Assembly (NCBI GenBank): GCA_017471885.1
Contig: JAFURI010000004.1
Location: 1-36,264 of the forward strand
Reading direction: 5' to 3'
Source: Clostridia bacterium
GTDB lineage: Bacteria > Bacillota > Clostridia > Christensenellales > Aristaeellaceae
DNA length: 36,264 nucleotides
In this document: positions 15,639 through 23,263 of the stretch, piece after piece
Layout of the letters: each line of letters opens with the position of its first letter
How positions within the stretch are numbered: position 1 is the first letter of the stretch
The notes under the pieces: model-generated
What the model was told of the DNA's origin: nothing
The model's input: only the letters and a program-made list of their open reading frames with translations
Databases searched by the model: none
Program-made: the position numbers and the translations under genes

Positions 15639-15991
15639 AGTGCGATCCCCCACAGACGATTCAGACATACCTGCCGCACAGGCTTGCCGTTCATGGCGCG
15701 CGGCAGGTCCACGGTTTTCTCGGTGACAAGGATCAGGCTCTGTACCTGATCGCACTGCGCATAGCGCATCAGCTGACGGCGGATGCGGGCGCGGTCCACC
15801 TGTCCGCGCTTGATTTCCACGCCCACGCCGCCGCAGAGCAGATCAATGCGGCAGCGGGGCGCAAGGGGTGCTTCATGGGCGTAGACGATCCCTTCGGCGT
15901 CAAGCGCGTCCATCACCAGACGATGCAGATCGTATTCGCCCTGCTGCAGGGGTGCGCGCAGCGTGCGCAGGGCGGTCAGTACGCGCTCCAT
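15635..15991 (-). CDS. Small PD-(D/E)XK-type nuclease
   Basis: The 118-residue protein shows the core of the restriction-like nuclease fold: RID50LL, a short turn, then VGVE59IK61, giving the D-(X8)-E-X-K catalytic pattern, preceded by Glu40 on the first helix/strand side. A following basic helix (ARIRRQLMRYAQC) and strand SLILVTE match the fold. I do not recognise a named family; VRR-NUC-like or phage resolvase-like nucleases are the nearest guesses. Its start shares one base with the stop of the PBP gene (TGATG), and its stop overlaps the SNF2 start by four bases, so all three are translationally coupled. Cleavage of branched or single-stranded DNA alongside the helicase is plausible but untested. 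Confidence 0.72.
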   Translation of the reverse strand: MERVLTALRTLRAPLQQGEYDLHRLVMDALDAEGIVYAHEAPLAPRCRIDLLCGGVGVEIKRGQVDRARIRRQLMRYAQCDQVQSLILVTEKTVDLPRAMNGKPVRQVCLNRLWGIAL

Positions 15992-18927
15992 CAGTAAATA
16001 CCGGCCATGGCCTGGGTCAAAAGACCCATGGCGTTGGCTACCTCCGCCTGGGAGGGGTTGGGGCTCTGGATTACGCCGTTCAGGTAATTCATGGCGTTCA
16101 CAATGGCGGCAAAGTGCGCGCCGGTGGAGTCCATGCCGGAGAGCATGCTCTGGGCCTGGCTCAGCAGCACCTGCGCATCGGGGATGAGGGTGTTGTTAAC
16201 CACCGGGTCGCTGCCGGAGGGGCTGTAGCTGGTGTGCCAGGTGCAGCTCTCGCCGGAGTAGCCTGCCGTGCCGCCCAGATACTCGGTGAGCACGTCGCTG
16301 TAGGAGGAGCCCACGTACTGGTACAGGGGGTGTCCCTTGGGAATCACAATGGTGCCGCGGGCGGAGGTGGAAGGACAGTACGGCCCGGCTGCCATGCCGC
16401 TTTCGGTACAAACGGTCTGGGTCTGGTGCATCTGGCAGTAAACGGTGGGCACGGTGCCCTGCGCCCAGTAATCGGTGACGGTGCCGTAGCCCATGGCGTC
16501 GGCGCGGCAAGCGTCGGTGGCCAGCTGACCGGATACGGCGCAGGTGGTGGCGGTGGTCAGGCCGTACTGGCTGGGATCGCCCTCCAGAATATCGCGGCTG
16601 GCAAGGCCGGAATGGATTTTGCTCATGAAGCTCTGCCAGAGCGGAGCCGCCGCGCCCGAGCCTGTGGATTTGGAGGACAGGGCCTTGTAATTGTCATGGC
16701 CTACCCATACGGAGGAGGCGTAATAGCCGGTCATGCCGGAGAAGAACACGCCCTTCTGATCCGAGTTGGTGCCGGTTTTGCCGGCCACGGTCTGGCCCTT
16801 GATCCTGGCGGTGGTGCCGGTGCCGGAGGATACCGCGTCCTCCAGCATATCCACAATCAGCCACGAGGTGCTCTCGCTGAACACTCTCCGACGCTCCTGA
16901 TTGGCATGGCCGTCCCAGACCACGTTGCCTTCGCTGTCGGAAATGCCCAGCACGGAAATAGGCTCCTGATACACGCCGCCGTTGGCCAGTACGCCGAAGG
17001 CGACGGTCATCTGCAGGGGGGTGATGCCGCTGGAGCCCAGCGACAGGCCGAAGGGGGTAGCGTCGATGTGATTGTCGTCCACGCCCAGCCGGTGGAGGAA
17101 ATCTACGGAGCGGTCGGTGCCCACCAGCGTCATCAGCGTCTGCGCGGCTGCGGTGTTGAGGCTCTTCTTCATGGCGTAGCGCAGGGTGGTGGGGCCGGTG
17201 TATCCGCCGCCGCCGTAGTTCTTGGGCCAGGTGTCGCGGCCGTTGGAATCCTTCCAGCCGGAGATGGGCAGAGGCATGTTGAATACGATGCTTGCCGGAG
17301 ACGATCCCAGCTCCAGCGCAGGCGCGTACACGGCGATGGGCTTGATGGAGGAGCCCACGGGCATGCGCATATCCGTGGCGCGGTTGAGGGTTTTGCGGGC
17401 GGTGGGAGTGGTGCGGCTGCCCACGATGGCTTTGATCTCGCCCGTGCGGTAATCCAGCACCACGGCGGCAGCCTGAGGCTGGATGATCTCGTCGTACGTG
17501 CCGTCAGGGTTGCGGGACTGGAAGATTTTGTCCGAGGGATCGCGCAGGGAGGGATACTTGGTCCAGTTCTCCATGGTTTCCTGCACGGTGGTCTGGATGC
17601 TGGTATCGATGGCCAGCTTCACATGATAGCCGCCGGTGCGCAGCTTGTTTTCCATGGCGCTGCGGTTCTGAGGCGTATCCTCCAGACCGTTCAGCTCCAG
17701 CAGGATGTCCACCACCTCTTCCACGGCGTACTCCACATAATGGGCGTGGGCGTACATGCCGCTGGAGGCGGTGGGATCGGTCTCAAGCACCTGCGCGGTG
17801 GCGGGGTCAAGCGCCTCCTGATACTGCTCGTAGGTGATGAACTGGTTCTCGTACATGCACCGCAGCACATAGTCCGTGCGGTTGTTGGTGATGGCGGGAT
17901 AATCCACGCCCTCCTTGGAGCGGGTGTAGAAGTTGCGGCGGGGATTGTAATAGTAGGGGCTGTTGCAGGTGCCGGCCAGCATGGCGCACTCGCGCAGGGT
18001 CAGCTCCGCCAGCGATTTACCGAAGTAGCCCTCCGCGGCGGTCTGCACGCCGTAATAGCTCTCGCCCAGCCAGATGGTGTTGAGGTAGCATTCAAGGATT
18101 TCGTCCTTGCTGTAGCGGGTTTCCAGCTGCAGGGCCAGATAGGCCTCCTGAATCTTGCGCTTGTAGCTCTGCTCGGAGGAGAGCAGGGTATTCTTGATCA
18201 GCTGCTGGGTGATAGTGGAGCCGCCCTGCGTGCTGGAGGAGGTCAGGTTGCTGACGAAGGCGCCCACGATACGCTTGACGTCAATACCGGAGTGGGTGTA
18301 GAAGCGCGCGTCTTCCACCGCCACGAAGGCCTGCTGCAGATATCTGGGCATGGCGGCCAGAGAGACCATCACGCGGTTCTCCACGCCCTTGTATTCGGTA
18401 ATCAGCTTGCCCTGACTGTCGTAGATGAAGGAGGTCTGGGCCTGATCGTCCAGCGCGGCCAGATCCAGCGAGGGAGCGGTTTCCACATAGCCCTTGGCAA
18501 TGCCTGCCACAGCGCCCACCGCGGCCAGACCGGCTACCAGAATCAGCACGGCAAAGATGCGCACCACGTTGACCAGCACGCAAAGAATAAAGCTTGGTTT
18601 TTTGACGCGGGGCTTGAAGATGCTGCGGGGATGGGGCTTTTCTTCGGGCAGGGGATCATCGTCGTCGTCCGTGAGGGGCAGATCGTCCCAGTACGGGTCG
18701 TCCATGGCGGCGGCTTCTTCCTCCATGGGCGGGTAATCCTCTGCATAATCCTCTTCGTCGGAGGCATAAGCGTCCCCGGGAGGATAAACGTCCTCCGGAG
18801 GATACATTTCTTCCGGGGGATATACTTCCTCGGGGGGATAGCTTTCGTCCTCTTCCCAGACCTGCTCCTCCTGAGGGATCATGCGCTCCGCCTGTTCACG
18901 GCGGTCGGAGCGTCTTGAGCGCTTCAT
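15991..18927 (-). CDS. Bifunctional class A penicillin-binding protein (PBP1A-like)
   Basis: The 978-residue protein has an unusually long acidic cytoplasmic tail (1-110) with YPPEE-type repeats at 30-52, a transmembrane helix near 112-144, a GT51 glycosyltransferase domain with catalytic Glu205 in VEDARFYTHSG, TITQQLIKN (238-246) and KRKIQEAYLALQLE (256-269), and a transpeptidase domain with SSIK (526-529), SLN (589-591) and KTG (717-719). A C-terminal cysteine-containing module (796-895), common in clostridial PBPs, is followed by a helical tail. It polymerises lipid II and cross-links the wall outside the membrane; it is the target of beta-lactams. Start ATG 18927 lies 65 bases from the promoter's expected start. 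It leads the run ending at CvpA and shares a base with the nuclease gene. Confidence 0.96.
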   Translation of the reverse strand: MKRSRRSDRREQAERMIPQEEQVWEEDESYPPEEVYPPEEMYPPEDVYPPGDAYASDEEDYAEDYPPMEEEAAAMDDPYWDDLPLTDDDDDPLPEEKPHPRSIFKPRVKKPSFILCVLVNVVRIFAVLILVAGLAAVGAVAGIAKGYVETAPSLDLAALDDQAQTSFIYDSQGKLITEYKGVENRVMVSLAAMPRYLQQAFVAVEDARFYTHSGIDVKRIVGAFVSNLTSSSTQGGSTITQQLIKNTLLSSEQSYKRKIQEAYLALQLETRYSKDEILECYLNTIWLGESYYGVQTAAEGYFGKSLAELTLRECAMLAGTCNSPYYYNPRRNFYTRSKEGVDYPAITNNRTDYVLRCMYENQFITYEQYQEALDPATAQVLETDPTASSGMYAHAHYVEYAVEEVVDILLELNGLEDTPQNRSAMENKLRTGGYHVKLAIDTSIQTTVQETMENWTKYPSLRDPSDKIFQSRNPDGTYDEIIQPQAAAVVLDYRTGEIKAIVGSRTTPTARKTLNRATDMRMPVGSSIKPIAVYAPALELGSSPASIVFNMPLPISGWKDSNGRDTWPKNYGGGGYTGPTTLRYAMKKSLNTAAAQTLMTLVGTDRSVDFLHRLGVDDNHIDATPFGLSLGSSGITPLQMTVAFGVLANGGVYQEPISVLGISDSEGNVVWDGHANQERRRVFSESTSWLIVDMLEDAVSSGTGTTARIKGQTVAGKTGTNSDQKGVFFSGMTGYYASSVWVGHDNYKALSSKSTGSGAAAPLWQSFMSKIHSGLASRDILEGDPSQYGLTTATTCAVSGQLATDACRADAMGYGTVTDYWAQGTVPTVYCQMHQTQTVCTESGMAAGPYCPSTSARGTIVIPKGHPLYQYVGSSYSDVLTEYLGGTAGYSGESCTWHTSYSPSGSDPVVNNTLIPDAQVLLSQAQSMLSGMDSTGAHFAAIVNAMNYLNGVIQSPNPSQAEVANAMGLLTQAMAGIY

Positions 18928-18998
18928 AAGGCGTCGCCTCCTCGGCTGATGATGATGCGGGCATAGCGCCCGCCGTCAGTGCATATCTTTTCATTGTC

Positions 18999-19028
18999 AT
19001 TATAGCACATAACTGTTTCCTGTGCCAC
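18999..19028 (-). promoter_or_regulatory. Sigma-A promoter of the PBP-led run
   Basis: Minus strand: extended -10 TGCTATAAT (19007-18999) with perfect TATAAT; a -35-like GTGGCA (19028-19023) is 18 bp upstream. Start expected near 18992, about 65 bases before the PBP ATG. Confidence 0.75.
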
Positions 19029-19054
19029 GCTTATTTAACGAAGGAGGACGCCGG

Positions 19055-19711
19055 ATGACTGCATCTGCGGGCAAAAACCATGCCGTGCTGCGCCGTGCAG
19101 CGCTGCTGATGCTGCTTGTGCTGCTCTGCGCGATCACGCTGGAGCAGAACCTGACAGAGGTGGTGCTGCGTCTGGCCAGTGCAAGGGCGGAGGTGCTGGC
19201 CGTCAATGTGCTCAACGAAGCCATCGAGGACGTGATTGCCCAGGGGGTCCGGTACGACGAGCTGGTGGAGGTGACGCTGGATCAGTCCGGCAGCGTCAGG
19301 CTTCTGCAGGCCAACGCGGCAGGCATGAACAGCCTGTCCTCCCGCGTCAGCCTGACTGCGCAGGAGAAGCTGGAAAATCTGCAGGATCAGTATATATCCG
19401 TGCCTCTGGGCAGTGCGCTGGGGATTGCGCTGCTCTCCGGCGCGGGGCCGAAGATTCCCGTCAGAATTCTGCCGGTGGGCGCGGTAAAAACGGAATTTGA
19501 TACGGAGTTCACCTCCGCCGGCATCAACCAGACCCGGCACCGGGTGCTGCTGACCATGACGGCGCAGGTGCAGCTGGTGCTGCCTACCGGAGCTGCGGGC
19601 GTGCAGGCGGTCAATCAGGTGGCGGTGGCGGAGAGCATTATTGTGGGCGAGGTACCGGAATCCTTTGTCAACGTGGGCGACGATACGGATCTTCTGAACC
19701 TTGTGCCCTGA
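19055..19711 (+). CDS. yunB: Sporulation protein YunB
   Basis: Start at ATG 19055 with AAGGAGG at 19041-19047, giving 218 residues. One N-terminal membrane helix (AALLMLLVLLCAITLEQNL) is followed by an extracytoplasmic domain. The central part is diagnostic of YunB: VPLGSALGIALLSGAGPKIP, then VRILPVGAVKTEFDTEFTSA and GINQTRHRVLL, ending with AVAESIIVGEVPESFVNV. In Bacillus subtilis yunB belongs to the mother-cell sigma-E regulon and is needed for normal spore formation; the exact activity is unknown. I did not find a convincing sigma-E promoter in the short gap to the divergent PBP gene. This is the best single evidence that the host makes endospores. Confidence 0.93.
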   Translation: MTASAGKNHAVLRRAALLMLLVLLCAITLEQNLTEVVLRLASARAEVLAVNVLNEAIEDVIAQGVRYDELVEVTLDQSGSVRLLQANAAGMNSLSSRVSLTAQEKLENLQDQYISVPLGSALGIALLSGAGPKIPVRILPVGAVKTEFDTEFTSAGINQTRHRVLLTMTAQVQLVLPTGAAGVQAVNQVAVAESIIVGEVPESFVNVGDDTDLLNLVP

Positions 19712-19776
19712 GGCAGGATTTCGGGGGCGCGTTACCGAAGTAACTCTCCATATTCGAAATGTAAAGGAGCGTCCCC

Positions 19777-20166
19777 ATGAGTCGTCCGACCCTGCTTTGC
19801 GTTAATATTCCTGCGGATAAGCTGGCCCGCGTCCGCTTTTCCGCCATGCGTCTGGGCCTTCTGATCCAGACCGTTCTGCCGGAGGACGTTCATCAGCCCC
19901 TGGGCGCGCTGTGCGGTCTTTTGCCCCGGCTGGAGGACGTGCCCGCCGAGCCGTTCGGCGGCGAAATGCTGATCATGGCGAATCTGAACCGTCAGCAGGC
20001 GGAGAGGCTGCTTGCCTCGCTGAAGCAATCCCGCGTGCAGATTCCCCTCAAGGCGGTGCTGACGCCCACCAACGTGCAGTGGAGCCTTGTGCGGCTGCAT
20101 GAGGAGCTGACGCGGGAGCGTGCCGCTGTCCTGCGCGGAGAAACCGACGACCATACTGCCGAATAA
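19777..20166 (+). CDS. DUF3783 domain protein
   Basis: The 129-residue protein ends with the DUF3783 pattern: FGGEMLIMANLNRQQAERLL followed by LKQSRVQIPLKAVLTPTNVQW. The NLNRQQ and PLKAVLTPTN stretches are the conserved core of this clostridial family. Function is unknown; it has no signal peptide or membrane helix and should be cytosolic. ATG 19777 is preceded by AAGGAG. It sits 65 bases after yunB and 13 before the pectinesterase gene, likely transcribed with the latter. A tiny hairpin (GTTAC/GTAAC, 19731-19744) lies in its leader and may be incidental. Confidence 0.85.
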   Translation: MSRPTLLCVNIPADKLARVRFSAMRLGLLIQTVLPEDVHQPLGALCGLLPRLEDVPAEPFGGEMLIMANLNRQQAERLLASLKQSRVQIPLKAVLTPTNVQWSLVRLHEELTRERAAVLRGETDDHTAE

Positions 20167-20179
20167 ACAGGAGGTACCT

Positions 20180-21133
20180 ATGCTGACCATTACCGTGCAT
20201 CCCGGCGAAAACGCCCTGCAAAATGCCATCAACCAGCTTCCTGCGGGCGACGAACCTGTGACGCTGCACCTTATGCCCGGCGAGTACCGGGAAAAGGTGA
20301 CACTGCAGCGCGCCAATACCGTGCTGGAGGGCGAGAACGCTGCGTCCACCGTCATCGTGTGGGCGGACGGCGCGACCGATCCCATGCCCGACGGCCTGAA
20401 CCGCGGCACCTTCCGCTCCTATACCCTGCTGGTGGATGCGGATCACGTCACCCTGCGCCGTCTGACCGTGCGCAACGCCGCCGCCCCCCGGGAGAAGGTG
20501 GGTCAGGCCGTAGCCCTGTATGCCGACGGCGATTTCTTCACCTGTGAGGACTGCATCCTGCGCTCCTTCCAGGATACGCTGTTCACCGCGCCCCTGCCTC
20601 CCAAGGAGATTCAGAAGAACGGCTTCCTTGGTCCCAAGCAGTTCGCACCCCGCAAGCCCCAGCGGCATACCTACCGCCGCTGCCGCATCGAGGGTGACGT
20701 GGACTTCATCTTCGGCGGCGCTGCGGCGTGGTTCGAGGACTGCGATATTGTCAGCGTGGACGGCTGGAGTGCGGATGCGCCCCATGAGGGCGGCTACGCC
20801 ACCGCCGCTTCCACCCCCGAGGGACAGAAGTACGGCTATGTATTCCGGTCCTGCCGCTTCACCGGTGAGGGCGTGAAGGACGGCACCATCTATCTGGGCC
20901 GCCCGTGGCGCGACTGGGCGAAGACTGTGCTGCTGGACTGCCATATCGGCGCGCATATCCGTCCCGAGGGCTGGCACGACTGGGGAAAGCCTCACTTCCA
21001 CGAGGTGGGCTTCTATGCCGAGCACGGCTGTACCGGCCCCGGAAGCAGGGGCGAACGAGCTTCCTTCGCGAAGCAGCTTGCCGACGGCGAAGCGGCTGAA
21101 ATCACCTATGAGGATTTCATGCAGAGCCTGTGA
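20180..21133 (+). CDS. Pectin methylesterase (carbohydrate esterase family 8), no signal peptide
   Basis: Start at ATG 20180 with AGGAGG upstream, giving 317 residues. Family CE8 motifs are complete: SFQDTLFT (acid/base Asp in QDT), GDVDFIFGG (nucleophile Asp in DFIFG) and YLGRPWRDW (Arg in LGRPW). The right-handed parallel beta helix is suggested by repeated short strands. The enzyme removes methyl esters from homogalacturonan, releasing methanol. Most bacterial members are secreted, but this one begins directly with the catalytic domain (MLTITVHPGENAL) and has no signal peptide, so it should act on short imported oligogalacturonides in the cytosol. An insert rich in Pro/Lys (near 135-155) lies between QDT and DFIFG. 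It ends at a bidirectional terminator. Confidence 0.93.
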   Translation: MLTITVHPGENALQNAINQLPAGDEPVTLHLMPGEYREKVTLQRANTVLEGENAASTVIVWADGATDPMPDGLNRGTFRSYTLLVDADHVTLRRLTVRNAAAPREKVGQAVALYADGDFFTCEDCILRSFQDTLFTAPLPPKEIQKNGFLGPKQFAPRKPQRHTYRRCRIEGDVDFIFGGAAAWFEDCDIVSVDGWSADAPHEGGYATAASTPEGQKYGYVFRSCRFTGEGVKDGTIYLGRPWRDWAKTVLLDCHIGAHIRPEGWHDWGKPHFHEVGFYAEHGCTGPGSRGERASFAKQLADGEAAEITYEDFMQSL

Positions 21134-21144
21134 TTTGCAAAACG

Positions 21145-21173
21145 AAACCCGCCGGTATCCGGCGGGTTTTCTT
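21145..21173. terminator. Bidirectional terminator between pectinesterase and murG
   Basis: The arms AAACCCGCCGG (21145-21155) and CCGGCGGGTTT (21159-21169) form a perfect 11-bp stem with a TAT loop. T residues follow on the plus strand; the A run serves the minus strand. Confidence 0.92.
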
Positions 21174-21176
21174 CAT

Positions 21177-22241
21177 TTACTTCTGCACTTCCTCAATCAT
21201 TTCCAGCACGCGGCGGGTGCCGTCGGCAGGAGGGGCAGCCTTCAGGGCGGCGATGAGCTGATCCTTTTCTGCCCAGACGGCGTTGAGGGCTTCGGTGAGG
21301 GAATCAGCGGTCATATTCTCCTGCATCAGCACGTGGGCCAGACCGCGCTTGTTGAGGCTTTGGGCGTTGAGAATCTGGTCGCCGCGGCTGGCTCCCTTGG
21401 GATAGGGCACCAGCAGCAGGGGCTTGCACAGAGCCTGGAACTCGCACAGGGCGTTGCTGCCGGCGCGGCTGAGCACCAGATCCGCGCAGGCCAGTGCGTC
21501 GGGCAGATCCGCATCCAGGAACTCCACCTGCGTGTAGCCGCGGGTTCCCTCCAGCGACGCGTCCAGATTGCCCTTGCCGCAGATATGCGCCACGTCAAAT
21601 TTTTCCGTCAGGCGGGGGAGCGCCTCGCGCAGGGCTTTGTTCACCGCCTGTGCACCGGAGGAGCCGCCCATCATCATCAGGATAGGCCTGGTACCGTCGA
21701 ATTTCAGCAGGCTCAGGCCCCTGGCGCGGCTGCCGGAGAACAGCTCCGGGCGCAGGGGCGTGCCGGTCATTTCCGCCTTGGGGCCCAGTGCGGAGGCGCA
21801 CTCGGGGAAGGTGGTGGCGATCTTCTTTGCAAAGGGCGCGCACAGCTTATTGGCAAGGCCGGGGGTCAGGTCGCTCTCGTGGCAGACCACGGGCACCCGG
21901 TGCAGCCACGCGCCGAACACCACCGGCACCGCCACAAAGCCGCCCTTGCTGAAGACCACGTCGGGCTTGATTTTCCCCATCAGCGCGGCGGACTGGAAGG
22001 CTCCGGCCAGCACCTTGAAGGGGTCGATGAAGTTCTGCCAGGAGAAATACCGGCGCAGCTTGCCGCTTTGCACGGCGTGATAGGTCACCCCGGGGACGGT
22101 GCGGATTTTGTCCGCCTCCATGCCCTTTTCGGTGCCGATGTAGTGGACGTCGTACCCTGACTTCTGCAGATGGGGAATCAGCGACAGGTGGGGCGTGACG
22201 TGGCCCAGCGTGCCGCCGCCGGTGAGGACGATCTTCTTCAT
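21177..22241 (-). CDS. murG: MurG, lipid II-forming N-acetylglucosaminyltransferase
   Basis: The 354-residue GT28 enzyme transfers GlcNAc from UDP-GlcNAc to lipid I, forming lipid II on the inner face of the membrane. N-terminal glycine loop GGGTLGHVTPHL (residues 8-19) replaces the usual GGTGGH; the conserved SKGGFVAVPVVFGA (98-111) and HESDLTPGLANKL (121-133) bind lipid I and acceptor, and MMGGSSGAQAVNKAL (190-204) plus SRAGSNALCEF form the UDP-GlcNAc site. Length matches the family. It is a lone gene here, away from the usual dcw cluster, so it may be a second, divergent MurG-type copy; whether another murG exists cannot be seen. It has its own consensus promoter at 22312-22340. Confidence 0.9.
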   Translation of the reverse strand: MKKIVLTGGGTLGHVTPHLSLIPHLQKSGYDVHYIGTEKGMEADKIRTVPGVTYHAVQSGKLRRYFSWQNFIDPFKVLAGAFQSAALMGKIKPDVVFSKGGFVAVPVVFGAWLHRVPVVCHESDLTPGLANKLCAPFAKKIATTFPECASALGPKAEMTGTPLRPELFSGSRARGLSLLKFDGTRPILMMMGGSSGAQAVNKALREALPRLTEKFDVAHICGKGNLDASLEGTRGYTQVEFLDADLPDALACADLVLSRAGSNALCEFQALCKPLLLVPYPKGASRGDQILNAQSLNKRGLAHVLMQENMTADSLTEALNAVWAEKDQLIAALKAAPPADGTRRVLEMIEEVQK

Positions 22242-22311
22242 GGAGGCTATACCTTCCTTTGCAGCTGTAGTCTATTGTGTGCCGGGATAATCCGGCTTAT
22301 GACCTGTATTG

Positions 22312-22340
22312 ATGATAAAGCGGAAAGCGCCGTCTGTCAA
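22312..22340 (-). promoter_or_regulatory. Sigma-A promoter of murG
   Basis: Minus strand: perfect TTGACA (22340-22335), 17-bp spacer, TATCAT (22317-22312). Start near 22305, about 64 bases before ATG 22241. Confidence 0.82.
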
Positions 22341-22353
22341 GAGGCGGACAGGG

Positions 22354-22382
22354 TTGCAATCCTTTGTATCAAATGATACAAT
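22354..22382 (+). promoter_or_regulatory. Promoter of the patatin-DUF3842 operon
   Basis: TTGCAA (22354-22359), 17-bp spacer, TACAAT (22377-22382). The start near 22389 would leave a leader of only about 20 bases, just enough for the ribosome site AGAAGGAG at 22391-22398. Confidence 0.72.
22364..22381. promoter_or_regulatory. Perfect palindrome overlapping the patatin promoter
   Basis: TTGTATCA-AA-TGATACAA, an 8-bp perfect inverted repeat with 2-bp spacer. It fills the end of the promoter spacer and most of the -10 box, a classic repressor position. The binding protein is not identified. Confidence 0.65.
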
Positions 22383-22408
22383 CGACTGGCAGAAGGAGTG
22401 TGACGACT

Positions 22409-23263
22409 GTGCTGGGACTGGTGCTGGAGGGCGGCGCCATGCGGGGAATGTTCACCGCGGGCGTGCTGGACGTGATGATGGAGGAGAATATCCGAGTGGA
22501 CGGCGCCGTGGGCGTATCCGCAGGCGCGGTGTTCGGCTGCAACCTGAAGTCGGGGCAGATCGGCCGCGTGGTGCGCTACAACACGCGCTACTGCCGCAAC
22601 TGGCGCTACGCCAGCTTCCGCTCGCTGCTGCTGACGGGGGATCTCTTCGGCGAAAAATTCTGCTATCACGATATACCCGAGCGGCTGGATCCCTTCGACG
22701 TGGAGGCTTATGCGGCCAGCCCCATGGCGTTCTACTGCGTCTGTACGGACGTGGAAACCGGCGAGGCGGTGTATCACCGCTGCGACAGGGGCGATGCGGA
22801 GGATCTCAGGTGGCTGCGGGCCTCGGCCAGCATGCCGCTGGTCAGCCGTGTGGTGGAGGTGGATGGCCGCAAGCTGCTGGACGGCGGTGCGGCGGATTCC
22901 ATTCCTCTTCGGGCCTTTGAGGAAATGGGCTATGACAGGAATATTGTGATTCTGACCCAGCCGGAGGGCTTTGTAAAGGAGCCCAACAGCCTTATACCGC
23001 TGATGCGGGTGCTGCTGGGAAAATATCCGAAGCTGATAGAAGTCATGGCGCACAGGCACGAAACATACAACGCCCAGACTGCCTACGCGGCGCAGCGGGA
23101 AAAGGAAGGCGCGTGCCTTGTGATCCGTCCGCCCCATAAGCTGGACGTGGGGCAGGTGGAGCGGGATCCGCAGAAGCTGCGGGCGGCTTATGAGCTGGGC
23201 AGGGAAACCGCAAAGACGCAGCTGGAGAGAATCAGGCGCTTTATCGGGGAGGAGCAGGTATGA
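22409..23263 (+). CDS. Patatin-like phospholipase/acyl hydrolase
   Basis: Start taken at GTG 22409 (284 residues), which follows AGAAGGAG; it yields the family-typical beginning LGLVLEGGAMRGMFTAGVLD. A TTG at 22364 lies inside the promoter and is rejected. The oxyanion loop GGAMRG (8-13), nucleophile GVSAG (Ser37, 35-39) and catalytic Asp158 in LLDGGAADS make a complete Ser-Asp dyad. The protein matches the YjjU/RssA-like bacterial patatins of about 290 residues that hydrolyse acyl lipids; no signal peptide is present. The last 4 bases overlap the start of the DUF3842 gene, so the two are translationally coupled. The promoter is covered by a palindrome and should be regulated. Confidence 0.92.
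   Translation: MLGLVLEGGAMRGMFTAGVLDVMMEENIRVDGAVGVSAGAVFGCNLKSGQIGRVVRYNTRYCRNWRYASFRSLLLTGDLFGEKFCYHDIPERLDPFDVEAYAASPMAFYCVCTDVETGEAVYHRCDRGDAEDLRWLRASASMPLVSRVVEVDGRKLLDGGAADSIPLRAFEEMGYDRNIVILTQPEGFVKEPNSLIPLMRVLLGKYPKLIEVMAHRHETYNAQTAYAAQREKEGACLVIRPPHKLDVGQVERDPQKLRAAYELGRETAKTQLERIRRFIGEEQV

Noticed and set aside
15868..18918. A 1016-codon open frame antisense to the PBP gene
   Set aside because: The opposite strand encodes a PBP with every catalytic motif. The antisense product has low-complexity Gly/Val/His-rich sequence and no domain, a common side effect of codon bias in GC-rich genes.
18981..19015. Sigma-E promoter for yunB (GCATATC as -35)
   Set aside because: No CATAnnnT-like -10 at a suitable spacing was found.
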